64,000 bases of DNA. Origin: Thinopyrum elongatum. Taxonomy: Eukaryota > Streptophyta > Magnoliopsida > Poales > Poaceae. The stretch lies in the NCBI GenBank assembly GCA_011799875.1, contig CM022298.1, positions 724,760,727 through 724,824,726 of the forward strand. Reading direction: 5' to 3'. Both the position numbers and the translations under genes were made by a program. The notes beneath the pieces were generated by a model. That model saw only the letters and a list, made by a program, of their open reading frames with translations, was not told the origin of the DNA and made no database searches. How positions within the stretch are numbered: position 1 is the stretch's first letter; every line of letters begins with the position of its first letter. Below are positions 44,022-54,736 of this stretch, one piece after another.

Positions 44022-44375
44022 TTTTGAAAAAAAATCGACTTCTCTAGTGGCGTCCAGGATCACTGTAAGTTGAAACATGTGAAGATCACCTTCTTATAAT
44101 GAGGCATAGATTAACTTTTCAATCAAAATTACATCATTACATCATCTCCAAATCGCTCAACAAGTTTTTACAGCTCCAATTTAAATTTGTGAACATAGCT
44201 ATAGTTTGTTCAAACAAAATAGGGTACAACAGAAAGAAAATATGTAACTTTTTTTTGCGGGTAAATAAAATAAAAAATAAAAAAAGCTTGATCAATAATA
44301 CACACTACAATAATACAAACTAAAATATACTTGGCTGGCGATCATGAATGTTGATTCTCTATCATTACACATTAA

Positions 44376-44570
44376 GGGCCTCTTTGACTCGTAGTATGCT
44401 TTTTTGGATAATGCTAATCCTTAAGATTTTCCCTACGTGGGCCATTTGATTCGTAGGATTGTAATCCATAGGAATTTTTCCTTAGAATTCATTTGCACTT
44501 GATTTCGTAAAAATATTTTCATCCACTCCAACCTCTCGGAATGAATCATTTGTACGTGGGTCAATGGAAA
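44376..44570. mobile_element. Possible MITE, GGGCCTCTTTGACTC end (R3)
   Basis: Third copy of the element at 6507, with several substitutions (for example CCCTACG for TTCTACG). Confidence 0.35.
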
Positions 44571-45069
44571 TATTTACATACCACGCATGCAACACGGATA
44601 GTGCAAATACGGGCAGCTATTTCCGAGTCGAACACATATCTCTCGTTTTGGGCAGGTTTATATCGTGAGAGCAGATTCCACGCTAAAGGTGGAGTCGAAG
44701 CCTGAAGGTGATGGGCTGCATTGAGCTTGGCACGATGCCGCTACGACGGCCACGGGGACGCATGATTAACTTATGCATGTTTGAAAAATTACCAAATCTT
44801 CCTTTGCGAGGTCACTACTGGACAAAAACTCTGCAAAGTAGTCAACAAACAATTCATCACAGGTCATTACGTGTCATTGTTCGCACTATAGCTGATGCTT
44901 AACCTTCATTTTCCACCGTTGAGTCGAATTTTTCTCACTCGCTTGGTACCTCAGTAGCTAGATAACTCCAAATCCATCCACGTACAACTGTACGACGAGC
45001 AATGCACGAAGTAAGATCGCCCAGGCAATAACAAATGAAACTTATTATACCATTTATATGTACTAGTCA

Positions 45070-45398
45070 GCTACAACCCCTCTGGCGAACCAACCTGTGG
45101 TTGAATGGTTAGAGGGACTGTGATATCCCTAACACACCAGGGTTCAAATCCTGTTTCTCGTATTATTACTGGATTTATTTCAGGATTTTCGGCGATGCGC
45201 ATTCAGTGGGAGGAGATGTTCCCGTCGACGATGAGGCGCCTACGGTGACTTCGTAAATCTCAAGATGATATGTCGGCTCAGTCTCTCGGAGGTGCTCATA
45301 GGATAGGGTGTGCGTGTGTGTGTTCACAGGGGTGAGTGTATGCGCGTTTATATGAGCACTTGCGTCTGTACTGTGTTCAAAAAGCTACAACCCCTCTG
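45070..45398 (+). mobile_element. Au SINE with 15-bp target duplication
   Basis: The 15-base duplication GCTACAACCCCTCTG is perfect at 45070-45084 and 45384-45398. The 299-base body begins GCGAACCAACCTGTGG and has a tRNA-like Pol III promoter: A box TGGTTGAATGGTTAGAGG near 45099-45116 and B box GGTTCAAATCC at 45141-45151. The conserved Au body (GGATTTATTTCAGGATTTTC, GACGATGAGGCGCCTACGG) and end TCTGTACTGTGTTC follow. Au SINEs are non-coding, tRNA-derived and moved by LINE proteins. Variation near the B box (TATCCCTAACAC) is within family range. Confidence 0.95.
45099..45151 (+). promoter_or_regulatory. Pol III internal promoter (A and B boxes)
   Basis: A box at 45099-45116 and B box GGTTCAAATCC at 45141-45151, spaced as in tRNA-derived SINEs. 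This is not a tRNA gene: no anticodon arm or acceptor pairing can be drawn. Confidence 0.85.
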
Positions 45399-46650
45399 TT
45401 GGGTTTTCCCCACGGATCGATCACATCAAAATCACGAACAGACGCGATCAATTTTTTTTGGCCAAGGGTACGGCTCGTACCACTATTTTCTTTATTTCTT
45501 TTCAATTGTCTCACGATTTCTGGTGTTACAACACTCACGCACCGGGGTGTGTATATATACACGATCAAGCCTACACCTTGTGCTACTCCGACTCAAACTC
45601 AAAACTAATAATATGGCATGCAAGCGACACGTGTGTTGAGTATCGTGATTGTTTAGGAAACATAGAATAGAGTAGGATTTGTTCTAACTTGTCTTGTACT
45701 CCAAGATGGTCATGTACTCCTATATACATGCTCACGATGCTCGGGCAATACAACAATGATTCCACCAATCCATCTCTGTTCCTCCGCATCATGCCGCCCT
45801 CGGGGCGGTCGATCTCCATGATCACCACCGGGGGCTTCGCCGCCCGTACCTAGGATTCGTCCGCCGATCATGTTGATCGGCTGTCCTAGAGAGTCTTTTT
45901 TCCGATCCCTTGATCTGGGTGTTTCTCTCTCGCTGGTCATTTGACCGACGTGTTCTTCTTTGTTTTTTCGATCTAAGATCAGTTTGCGTCGCCCGCCGCC
46001 GCCTGTCGACCCTCGCGCGCCTCTACTCCGACAATGGCTCGACCACCCGACCTCTTCTCCGACACGGCGTCCTCGCGCGACTCGGTGGCCCGCAACGGCC
46101 GTCGTCCGCGCATCCGTCGCTCGCGTCGTTTTTCGACGACCGTCGTCGCCTTGATTGGATCCGGACTCTCCATCAACATCGCCACCACCCCGGATCGGTT
46201 GCATCACGATGGTCCGGACTTCACGCCGCTGGGTATGGCAGACGCTTGCGCTCGCCTGCTGGTAAGCAGTGCATGACCCAAGGCTGCCTCGCGTCCTACG
46301 CGCGTTGGCTGTTTTGCGTTGTGCATCGCCTGATGCTGTATTGCATGCATGCGTTCGCCCGCCGTTCTTTGCCGGCTATCATTGCTTGGACCGATCAGAT
46401 CGCGCACATGGTCACCGGGCCCCGTTACTGCTGCCTCCACTGTCTGTGACTTTGACCTCATCACCGTGCAACGTCCCCGACCTAGCGAGCGGTCAGATTG
46501 ATTACCTGCCCGCCTGCGATCCGCCCCGTCCGTGCCGCGCGGCCGACCTGGCCAGTCTCTTGCCTGCGCCTCCACAGGTCCCGTGTAGATCGTCCCCGAG
46601 CCCTCGCGCCGCCCTCCTCCGATCGAGCGCTCTGGGAGGGATTCCATCAG
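45397..46650 (+). mobile_element. Probable LTR-retrotransposon fragment (Copia-like)
   Basis: The sequence after the SINE begins TGTTGGGTTTTCCCC and contains a TATATATACAC box, a region ending in GGGCAATACAACAATGATTCC, and then a GC-rich, CG-dense stretch (45960-46640), an arrangement like a Copia LTR followed by 5' leader and gag start. No primer-binding site or gag domain could be confirmed and the LTR end is not clear. Open frames on both strands of the GC-rich part are not recognisable. The call is tentative. Confidence 0.3.
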
Positions 46651-47006
46651 GTACCTATTGAACAAATCAGAAAATACATAGCCCGAGAACACAGCATCAG
46701 TTAGTTAGCAGATACTTCTCGAAAATGTTGTACAGGAAACTGATAAAGCTGCAAGATTATCTAAAAAATTGAATGCTGCAAGATGGAAACGTGGATCACC
46801 AATCCAGTGATAGAGATAGCCACAATGACCTGATGTACTGGCTATGCTTATTACGTAATCTAAGATCCGGATAATTAAAACAAAAACTAATGCGTCCACA
46901 ACCAAGAGAATCAACTGAGGAGGTGGGATGTCACCTTGGACAGGTGGCAACGTGGATCACCACCATGCGTTCTAGTCCTGGAGCTTATTTGCGTAGGATG
47001 AAGTTG
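46651..47006. other. Unassigned spacer
   Basis: No gene or repeat recognised. The phrase AACGTGGATCACCA occurs twice (about 46788 and 46949), a minor direct repeat. Confidence 0.4.
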
Positions 47007-47021
47007 TGCTAGAAGAAAAAG

Positions 47022-47215
47022 GCACATTTGTCCCGGTTCATAAGGCCCATTTGTCCCGGTTCGGGAACCAGGACTAAAGGGTTGGGACTAAAGCCCAACA
47101 CCTTAGTCCCGGTTCTTATACGAACCGGGACAGATGGGGCTCCACGCGGCCGCTGCGGCGAGCCCAGAGAGGAGGGCCTTTAGTCCCGGTTGGTAACACC
47201 AACCGGGACCAAAGA
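47022..47215. repeat. CACTA-2 subterminal repeats, left end
   Basis: Seven TTTGTCCCGGTT / AACCGGGAC copies in the same spacing as CACTA-1 10981-11190, with small differences (AACCAGGAC, ATACGAACC). Confidence 0.9.
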
Positions 47216-47582
47216 TCATCCACGTGTCAGCAGCTCAGGAGCTGGGGTTTTTGTTTTTTTTTTGAAAGTGGGGGTTTGGGGGTTTTGTAGTGTTAATTTA
47301 GGGGTTTCATATATTGTGTTAGCTAGCTAATAGCTAGAGAGAAGTGTCCTCTCTTATCTCCGTGCTTGGTCGACGCTACGTACTATACGTATAGAGAGGA
47401 CTCGACACGCTAGCTAGTAAGCAAATGAAGAAAACCATTAAGTACACAAGATCGTCATGAACATATACAGAGAGAAGTGCTCGACCTCCTCCTTCTCCGA
47501 GAGATTGGTCGAACAACAAGTTTTCGTATATCTATCCGACGCTACTAGCTACATATATACAATATAAGATTTCTTACAATCC

Positions 47583-50500
47583 CTAACATTTTATGTCAAG
47601 TTCCACATAGTATTCTCTGGCCGGATTGATGACGTGGTCAAGAAAGAATCCCGCCAATTCCTCTTGAATTGCTTTTATGCGATCTTGTGGTAGGTGTTCA
47701 TCCCGCATCTGCCAAATCTAATTTGAAGAAGGGGGTCAATACATATATATGAATAAAACTCAACACAAATGATGGTAATAAAATAAAATTATGAATATTA
47801 TTGCTTACGCACTTCATATTGTTTTTCAGAGTAGCCCCGCTTAGAGGTCGTCGCGTTGTAGATGTACTCGCAAATGTAGTATCCACAAAAATTATTCCCG
47901 CCTTCCTGCCATAACCACTTTACGAGAAATAAATGTCAATCAAACTGATAATCAAGCATTATAAATGGTATTGATGAAACTAGCTAGAATCAATGGGAGA
48001 TGCGCGGAACTAGCTAGTTGTACTTACTTTCGGTGTGTAAATCGCAGCTCCCCCGGCAGTCCCGGAGCTTCTGTGATGAACACTTTTCAAACCCTGCGAG
48101 ACAAAGAAAATAATTACTTGATATCAGGAAATGACCGAAGTTGCTGATATGGTGCGATAATGATCGATTGAACTTACTTCTGGAGCATTTCAGTCATGGC
48201 CGCATACTCCTTGGGATCTTTTCGTCTCGAGTCTAAGACGGTTACTAGTCCCTGCTCAAGCTTAATCTCTAGGAGAATAAAGTGGAAGCTGCGCACGCAT
48301 GCATAACTCATCAATTACATTACTATAACCTCGAGTAATAAGGGAAACCGAATATGCAGAAGACAGTAACACTCACTTGAAGTTGTAAGGAAAGAGTATT
48401 TTATCTTTGTTTTTATGTTTAAGCAACGATTGTAGCAAGTTGGCCTCGGTTTCTTTCGCATGATATGTAACCGTCCATTCATCTATGAGATTTGTGTTAA
48501 TGAACCCAATATCATAGATTTGTGCATTTCTGCATTCGACGATCTTCAATCTGCATAATATAGTGAGGATAATTATATATACATGCAATGAAAGAGCTGA
48601 GCTATATATAGAGACTTAATTACAGAAGTATAGTACTTACAGACAGTAGCAAGTGATGATTATTTTATCGAGGTCCTTTTGATTGAAAAACTGGAAGAAC
48701 TCCTCAAATGGACCAGACAACAGATCAATTCCAACGAGGTCGTGCTCCTCTTTAACTCTCAGCGTCAAAATATCCTTCCCGGACTTGCAGGTGTCCATGT
48801 ACCACTTATGGAATCTTCGCATCATCGTTGTTAGAGGAGGATCACCAGGTCTGACGAGAGGCTTCCCGTACTGGTATTTGTGTTCGTCCACCTCCATTGT
48901 ATCAAAATGTGCATCGTCGGGCAGGTAATCACCAGGATTGGTATCGGGCAGCATCCCCGGCAGATTTGCGACGATATCGCTAGACACCTTGAGCAGGGGG
49001 CACGATTGGTTTGCCTGTTCGCCGAGCTGTTCAATTTTTTCCATCTTCTTCGTTGTTGTAACCTTTTGTCACTTGAAGTAGTTCCCGACCAGCGCGCTCC
49101 TTCCACTCCCTTTTTCAGAGTGCGGACATGGTTGTCATCCGGCGGAGGCGGTGGTGGTCGCTTCAGGTTCTTCAAAGTGCGCTTCAATTTCACCGGATCC
49201 ATCTTCTCCTCCGGAGGTGGATTTTTCTTTGCAAAAAAGTCCTTCACTTGGGCTTGACAGATCTCCTCGTTTTCCTCCGCGGTCATCTCGTATGGTAATC
49301 TATCTAGAGGCTTGATAGATGGACCGAATTTGTATTGCCTCCCGCCTCTGGCTGTACTGCTAGACGTCGGCCGAGCAGCCGGAGCGGCTGCGGCTGTCTT
49401 CCTTCATTGCTTACGAGGCGGAGAAGGAGGCGGAGTGCTACGATGCGCCGGAGCAGCCGGAGCGGCGGCGGCTGTCTTCCGCTGTTGTTGACGAGGCAGA
49501 GAAGGAGGCGGGCTGCCCGGACGCGCCGGCGCAGGCGGAGAAGGAGGCGGAGTGCCGCCACGCACCGGAGCAGCTGGAGAAGGAGGCGGAGTGCCGCCAC
49601 GCGCCGGAGGAGCCGGAGAAGGAGGCGGAGTGCCCTGATCACTCGCTAGAGGAGGAGTCGGAGGAGGAGGCGGAGTGCCCTGACTCGCCGGAGGAGGAGG
49701 CGGAGGCGTCCAGTTCGGAAGGTTGATGAACTCCTTCCGCCATAGACATGGAGTCTTCAGAGCAAGACCCAGCTGAGTCTCCCCGTCACCGGTAGGGTGG
49801 TCAAGCTCGAGCTCCTCAAATCCCTCCGTTAATTCATCGACCATCACAACAGCATAGCCTTCTTGAATCGAAAGGCAGTAAAAAGTTGCGCCGGGTCCAG
49901 AAGGTGCAACAGAGCCGACAGCCGCCTTGACTTTGAGGTGCTGCCATTGCACCATAAGGTGGCAATCTTGAGCCTCCGTGATAGCATCCACGGGGTAGCT
50001 GGGAGCCGTGAAGTGAGGCTGCTGAAGGAGCTCGGTGGAAGCCACGCTGCTTCTCCGCTGAGATGGCGGGGTAGCTTCTGCGGTAGCTTCGGCAGGTCGC
50101 TGTCTCTGAACTAGTGCTTGTTCCTCTAGCGCTCGTACCCTTGCATTTAGCTTCTGCAGTTTGGTCTGCTCCACTTTCCTCCTCCTCTCCTGGGTTTTGT
50201 AACCGCCTGCGCTGGGAAACCCTTCCTTCCACGCAACGGAGCCTGCCGTGCCTCGTGTTCGTCCTGGGTGCTCAGGATTCCCGAGAGCCTGTGTGAGCTC
50301 GTCGTTCTCTCTGTCGGGAACGAACGTCCCTTGCTGCGCTGCGGCGATATACTTCTGAAGCTTCTTGATGGGTATTTCAAGTTGCTCCTTCGTCCGACGG
50401 CACTTCCCTGTTTCAGGGTCCAAGGTTCCCCCAACCCCGAAGAACCAAGTCCTTGAACGGTCTGGCCAGTTCAATGTCTCTGGTTCGACCCCTTTATCAA

Positions 50501-51458
50501 GCATGTCCTTCTCAGCCTTGTCCCACAATGGCCGGGCTTTGAGGTAGCCACCTGACCCCGTGCGATGGTGATACTCCTTCTTTGCAGCATTTTTCTTGTT
50601 TGTCGCTGACATCTTCTTACTCTTCTCCGATGTCTTATGGGCCACAAATGCGGGCCAGTGATCTCTTATCTTCTCAAATCGGCCGGTGAATTCTGGAGTC
50701 TTCCCTTTGTCGACAAATGTTGATTTCAACTCATTCTTCCACCTCCTGAATAGATCTGCCATCTTCTTAAGAGCATGAGCCTTGACCAATGGCTCTATAA
50801 CTGGCTTATCCGGATCCTCCTCTGGCGGTAGGGTGAAATTTGCCTTTAGCGCGGTCCAAAGATCATATTTCTGTCTATCGTTGACAAAAGACACTTGAGG
50901 GTCATCGCTCTGAGGCTTATTCCATTGGTGGATGCTGATCGGGATCATGTCCCTAACAAGAACCCCGCACTGAGCAGAAAATGCTTCCTTGGTCCGGCTG
51001 GGTTCAATCGGTTGGCCATCGCCCTTGATTGCTGTGATCATGAACCTTTCATCCTGGCGCAACCTTTTATTCGGGCCTCATCTCGTTACCGAAGTTTGGC
51101 TCGATCCGGAGGGCTAGAAAAGAAGAAAGAAGAGAGTTAATATGTGTACATACCAAAACAATTAATGCATGAATTAGCTAGTCAGCACAGGCTTAATTAA
51201 TATATATACCTCGCTGGACTTTGCAACAGCTCCTTCCTCCGTTCGCTCACCAGAGCAGTCATCACGGTCTCCTTCCACCGGCATTCCGTCACCGGAGCCA
51301 TCATAATCATGTCCTTCCACCTCCATTGTTCGATCACCGGAGCCTGCTTCACCCTCTCCTTCCAGACCATCGGTGTCGTTGAGATACGACAAGACATCAC
51401 CTCCGCCGAGGATTATGTCCCCCAACAACTGTTCTGCTTCGATGTCTCGGTGCTCCAT
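47583..51458 (-). pseudogene. CACTA-2 Ulp1-like protease-fold protein gene (seven exons)
   Basis: Exons by homology and splice signals: 51458-51210, 51113-48641, 48550-48377, 48288-48178, 48093-48028, 47917-47813 and 47708-47583. Protein layout is as for CACTA-1; here the Cys motif reads NNFCGYYICEYI, closer to the usual Ulp1 GYYVC form. Lesions: CGA to TGA at 51078-51080 and at about 49404-49406 (both Arg codons in CACTA-1), TGG to TGA in exon 5 near 48089, a 1-base deletion in exon 5 near 48031 and a 1-base deletion near 49035. First exon is 42 bases longer than in CACTA-1 through an in-frame insertion (GDGMPVEGDRDDCS). Where CACTA-1 has stops, CACTA-2 has Gln codons. Confidence 0.85.
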
Positions 51459-51540
51459 AGTTTCTGCAAATATTACAACATGGCAATTAATATACAACCA
51501 TGACAGATGGATATATTAGTGCAAACGTAGACCTAGCTAT

Positions 51541-51655
51541 CTCAACGCTTCTACGGTTTGGGTTGGCCTCGACAACGCTTCTAGGGTTTGGGGTGGCCTA
51601 GGCAACGCTTCTAGGGTTTGGGGTGGCCTCGACAACGCTTCTAGGGTTTGGGCCG
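51541..51655. repeat. Tandem repeat CGCTTCTAGGGTTTGGGGTGG
   Basis: Four units of about 32 bases between the Ulp-like gene and the foldback; CACTA-1 has only about two there (15410-15455). Copy-number difference between otherwise collinear elements. Confidence 0.75.
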
Positions 51656-51697
51656 GACCGCCTCTCTCATGAATGTCCGACGTCCGGACCGACAAGG

Positions 51698-52191
51698 GAT
51701 TTAACAAAATGACGCCATTCTAGATGTGCAGAAAATGGTCCATATTTTTCCTGATCTCCTCTACCCTTCTATATGTCATGTTGTCTAGTGTCAAAGAATT
51801 CAAGAAAACCATGACTTCATCATTAGCCGGAAATGACAGGCGTATAATGGTACGAAGCTCTTCAAAGTTGTTTTGGAACGGAGTTCCCGATAGAATAATT
51901 CGCTTTTTGGTACAAAGTTCAGCAAGAGCCTTCCGAATATCGCTATTTGGAAGGCCTTTGCTGAAATTCGTACCAAAAGGAGAATTATTCTATCCGGAAC
52001 TCCGTTCCAAAACAACTTTGAAGAGTTTCGTAGCATCATACGCCTATTACTTCCGACTAATGATGAAGCCATGGATTTCTTCAATACTTTGACAGACAAC
52101 GTGACATATAGAAGAATATATATATAGATGAGATCAGAAAAAAATTGGATCAACTTGTGCACATCCATAATGGGGGCATTCTTGATAAATC
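51698..52191. repeat. SNF2-helicase-derived foldback in CACTA-2
   Basis: Same foldback as 15498-15993: arms of about 235-245 bases around a centre at 51941. The left arm here reads TPFQNN rather than TPFQKN, so it is closer to the helicase motif than in CACTA-1. Conservation of both arms and the loop in two separated elements shows that the hairpin is an old, inherited part of this CACTA family and not a local accident. Confidence 0.85.
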
Positions 52192-52194
52192 TAT

Positions 52195-52360
52195 ATATGT
52201 CAAAATTAAAACTTTGACATATGATCAAACTTTGACATATGATCAAATGTTGCATATGTCAAAATTCAAACTTTGACATATGATCAAACTTTGATATATG
52301 ATCACATGTTGCATATGTCAAAATTCAAACTTTGACATATGATCAAACTTTGATATATGT
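52195..52360. repeat. Tandem repeat, about 58 bp, CACTA-2
   Basis: Counterpart of 15999-16160, built from TCAAACTTTGACATATGATC and palindromic CATATG cores. Confidence 0.8.
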
Positions 52361-52560
52361 CCACCGCGATATAAAATAATACATAGTCTTGTTCGGGCGA
52401 GAGGGGGTTGATCGACGTCCCCCCTCATGTCGAAGTTACCGGAGTTATCTTCTAGTGGTTTGGGTGGCCTCGAGAGTTTGTCGGGTAGGGGCGGGAGGGG
52501 GTAGGAGATCGACAACGCTTTTTTTCTAGGGTTTGGGTGGCCTCGAGAGTTGGTCGCCCG

Positions 52561-53320
52561 GTATATCGAGAGGGGGGTGAACAGTTTACCTTAGTAACTT
52601 AGAAAAAAATTCTATGAACATCCATACATACATATAGCCACATACATATATATGGCTATTAAAAAAAATTCATCATATAAAAAAAATGTTATCGGGGAGG
52701 GGGTATATCACAAACTTTGACATAAATGACTTTGATCATGCACAACTTTCCTATACATATACATAAATTGACAAAGAAAATTCGATGAACAAAAAAAAAT
52801 CATAAAAATTCTATGAACATAAAAATTCTAACTTTTGCATATTCTTTGCATATGAACATACATACATTTTCTTATTTTTTCTTAAATGTAACTTTTGCAT
52901 ATATGAACATACATACATAAATTATACATACATGGAAAAAAATTGCTATGAACAAAAAAAAACATCATATATGAACATTTTGTATATACATCCATATCCA
53001 TCCATCCATACATACATACATACATGAACAAAAATATGCTATGAACAAAAACATCAATTTTGGTCCAATCTTGGCATTGAACTACAACCCAATTTTTCCT
53101 TGCTAAAAAAATTCTGAATTTTTTACATCTTGTAGTCCTCCCAACTAAACCCTTAAGTCCAGAAAGGCAGCCCCAATTTCATCTAGCAAGTCCACCAAAA
53201 AAATTCATATAGTTTCTGTCCAGCACTAAATTTTAATAAAACTTGCACTAAGAAGTTTTTCCTTTTATCAAACCAACTTAACCATCTTCACTAACATCCA
53301 AGGAGACATCATCCTTCCAA
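52561..53320. other. AT-rich CACTA-2 interior, no gene
   Basis: ACATACATACAT and A-run low-complexity sequence; one GGGGAGGGGGTATATC fragment at 52694-52709 is all that is left of the palindromic array seen at 17205-17465 in CACTA-1. No gene seen. Confidence 0.5.
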
Positions 53321-53429
53321 GTTTCACATAAAACAAAGTTCCCTAGCAAGCCCTAGCATTTCATCAAACACCTTGTGGACATGGCTGAATTTCTGCACTG
53401 AACCAACTTCACCATCATCACATACATGG

Positions 53430-53765
53430 AGGAAGGACAGAGGAGAGGGGTGGGAGGGAGGAGGGAGTACCGGCCTGGCCGGCCGGCACTGGTGCGGCGG
53501 CGTTGACGGCAGGGTAGGGGCGTTGCGGGGCGTCGAGGCATGGCAGGGCCGCGGCGGCGTTGGCGTCGAGGTCGAGGCAGGGGCGCACGTCGTCGGCGTC
53601 GGGGCAGGGCAGGGGCGCGGGGCGATAGCGACGAGGAGCGGGCGGCGACGGCGACCTCGGGGTGGCGACGGCGAGCACGGGCAGCCTGGCGGCATCGATG
53701 AGCTCGGCGTCGTCGGGGGGCAAATGGTCGATGAAAACTGAAAAATTCGTAAGTCCTACTTATAT
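53430..53765 (-). other. GC-rich leader region of CACTA-2 internal promoter
   Basis: Counterpart of 17710-18060. A minus frame from 53695 to 53324 (MPPGCPCSPSPPRG start) ends in a less biased stretch (HVHKVFDEMLGLAREL), which might be a genuine first exon, but there is no equivalent in CACTA-1. A TATA (GTATATAAG) lies just upstream near 53762. Confidence 0.3.
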
Positions 53766-53774
53766 ACACAGAGC

Positions 53775-53935
53775 ATTGGTCCCGGTTCGTGGCGCAAACC
53801 GGGACGAATGCCACCCTTTGGTCCCGGTTCGTGCCACCAACCGGGACCAAAGGTCTCTTTTCAGCAGCTCAATGGGCAGGAAACAGAGACCTTTGGTCCC
53901 GGTTGGTGGCAGCAACCGGGACCAAAGGCCTTGCG
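53775..53935. repeat. Internal subterminal-type repeats (CACTA-2)
   Basis: Three palindromic modules of TTGGTCCCGGTTSGT / ACCAACCGGGACCAAA beside the internal TATA box, reduced from six in CACTA-1. Confidence 0.85.
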
Positions 53936-54169
53936 CTGGCGCGGTGCGGTGGGATGTTTAGTCCCACCTCGCTAGTTGAGAGAGCTCGAGAGTGGTTTAT
54001 AAGCGCTGCTGCGCCGACCCTCTCGAGCTTCTCTCAACTGTAGGCTTTCGGGCCTTCTCTGCTACTCTTTGCCGTGGGCCTGCTGGGCCTCTGCGGGCCT
54101 GAATCCTGGCCCATGGATGGGTTTCTAGTGGTATTCAGGCCGTGGTGGCCCAGTAGGTGGCATTTTTTT

Positions 54170-54736
54170 TTTCTATTTTTTTGTTTTCTTTTTTGCTTTA
54201 TTTATTTTATTTTGTTTCTACTTACAATAAAATACAAACTGTTTTTCAGTGATTCTTTTTGCTTTTAGGTAATAAAAATTATAAACTTGCTGTTAGTGCC
54301 ATTACTTTTCCAATTTGAATAGTTTAAATTTGAATTCTTTGAAATTTGTGTAAATCACTAGTTTGTGATTAACTTTACTATAAAAATAGATTTTGGAGTG
54401 ATTCTTTTTCCTGCTATGTAATATTACTTTGTTTTATCATTATATTCAAAAACAGTTTTTGTTATTTTAGTTTCTAACAAAAAAAATCTTTATGATAATT
54501 CCTTTTGCTATAAAAGTTTCTAACAAAAAAAATTCTTTATGAAAATTCTTTTTGCTTTTAATGTTTTGAACAGAAAATACTTTGATAATTTTAGTTGCAT
54601 AAATTTTAGTTGATTCCTTTTGCTATTAGAGTTTCATTAAAGTTTTCTAGTTCATTCTTTTTTCTATTAGAGTTTCATTAAAGTTTTCTAGTTCATTCTT
54701 TTAGTTTATTATTTTTGCTATTAGGGTTTCATAAAA
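54170..54736. other. T-rich low-complexity stretch before the array
   Basis: Counterpart of 18560-19015 with TTTATTTTATTTTGTTTC and repeated TAGAGTTTCATTAAAGTTTTC. No gene. Confidence 0.6.

Larger units (their letters stand above)
36778..44999 (+). repeat. Segmental unit R3 (third, partial copy)
   Basis: Begins at GGCAGTTTCACCG, 183 bases into the R2 start, and follows R2 order up to about 44999, where homology to R1 7150 fades. Interrupted by the Mutator-like element 37653-44021. It lacks the later parts (Stowaway MITE, zinc-knuckle pseudogene, solo LTR, P450). It has more private differences than R1 and R2 show between them. Confidence 0.85.

Noticed and set aside
37636..44038. 17-bp target duplication of the MULE
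   Set aside because: The equal-length flanks match at only 10 of 17 positions (TTTTG, AAA, GA), and MULE duplications are normally 8-11 bp; treated as unresolved.
45085..45160. tRNA gene
   Set aside because: A and B boxes are those of an Au SINE; no cloverleaf can be drawn and the SINE body and target duplication explain the sequence.
45910..46704. Protein-coding gene in the GC-rich stretch
   Set aside because: Long frames occur on both strands and in several registers, as expected from composition; no domain recognised; more likely a retrotransposon leader.
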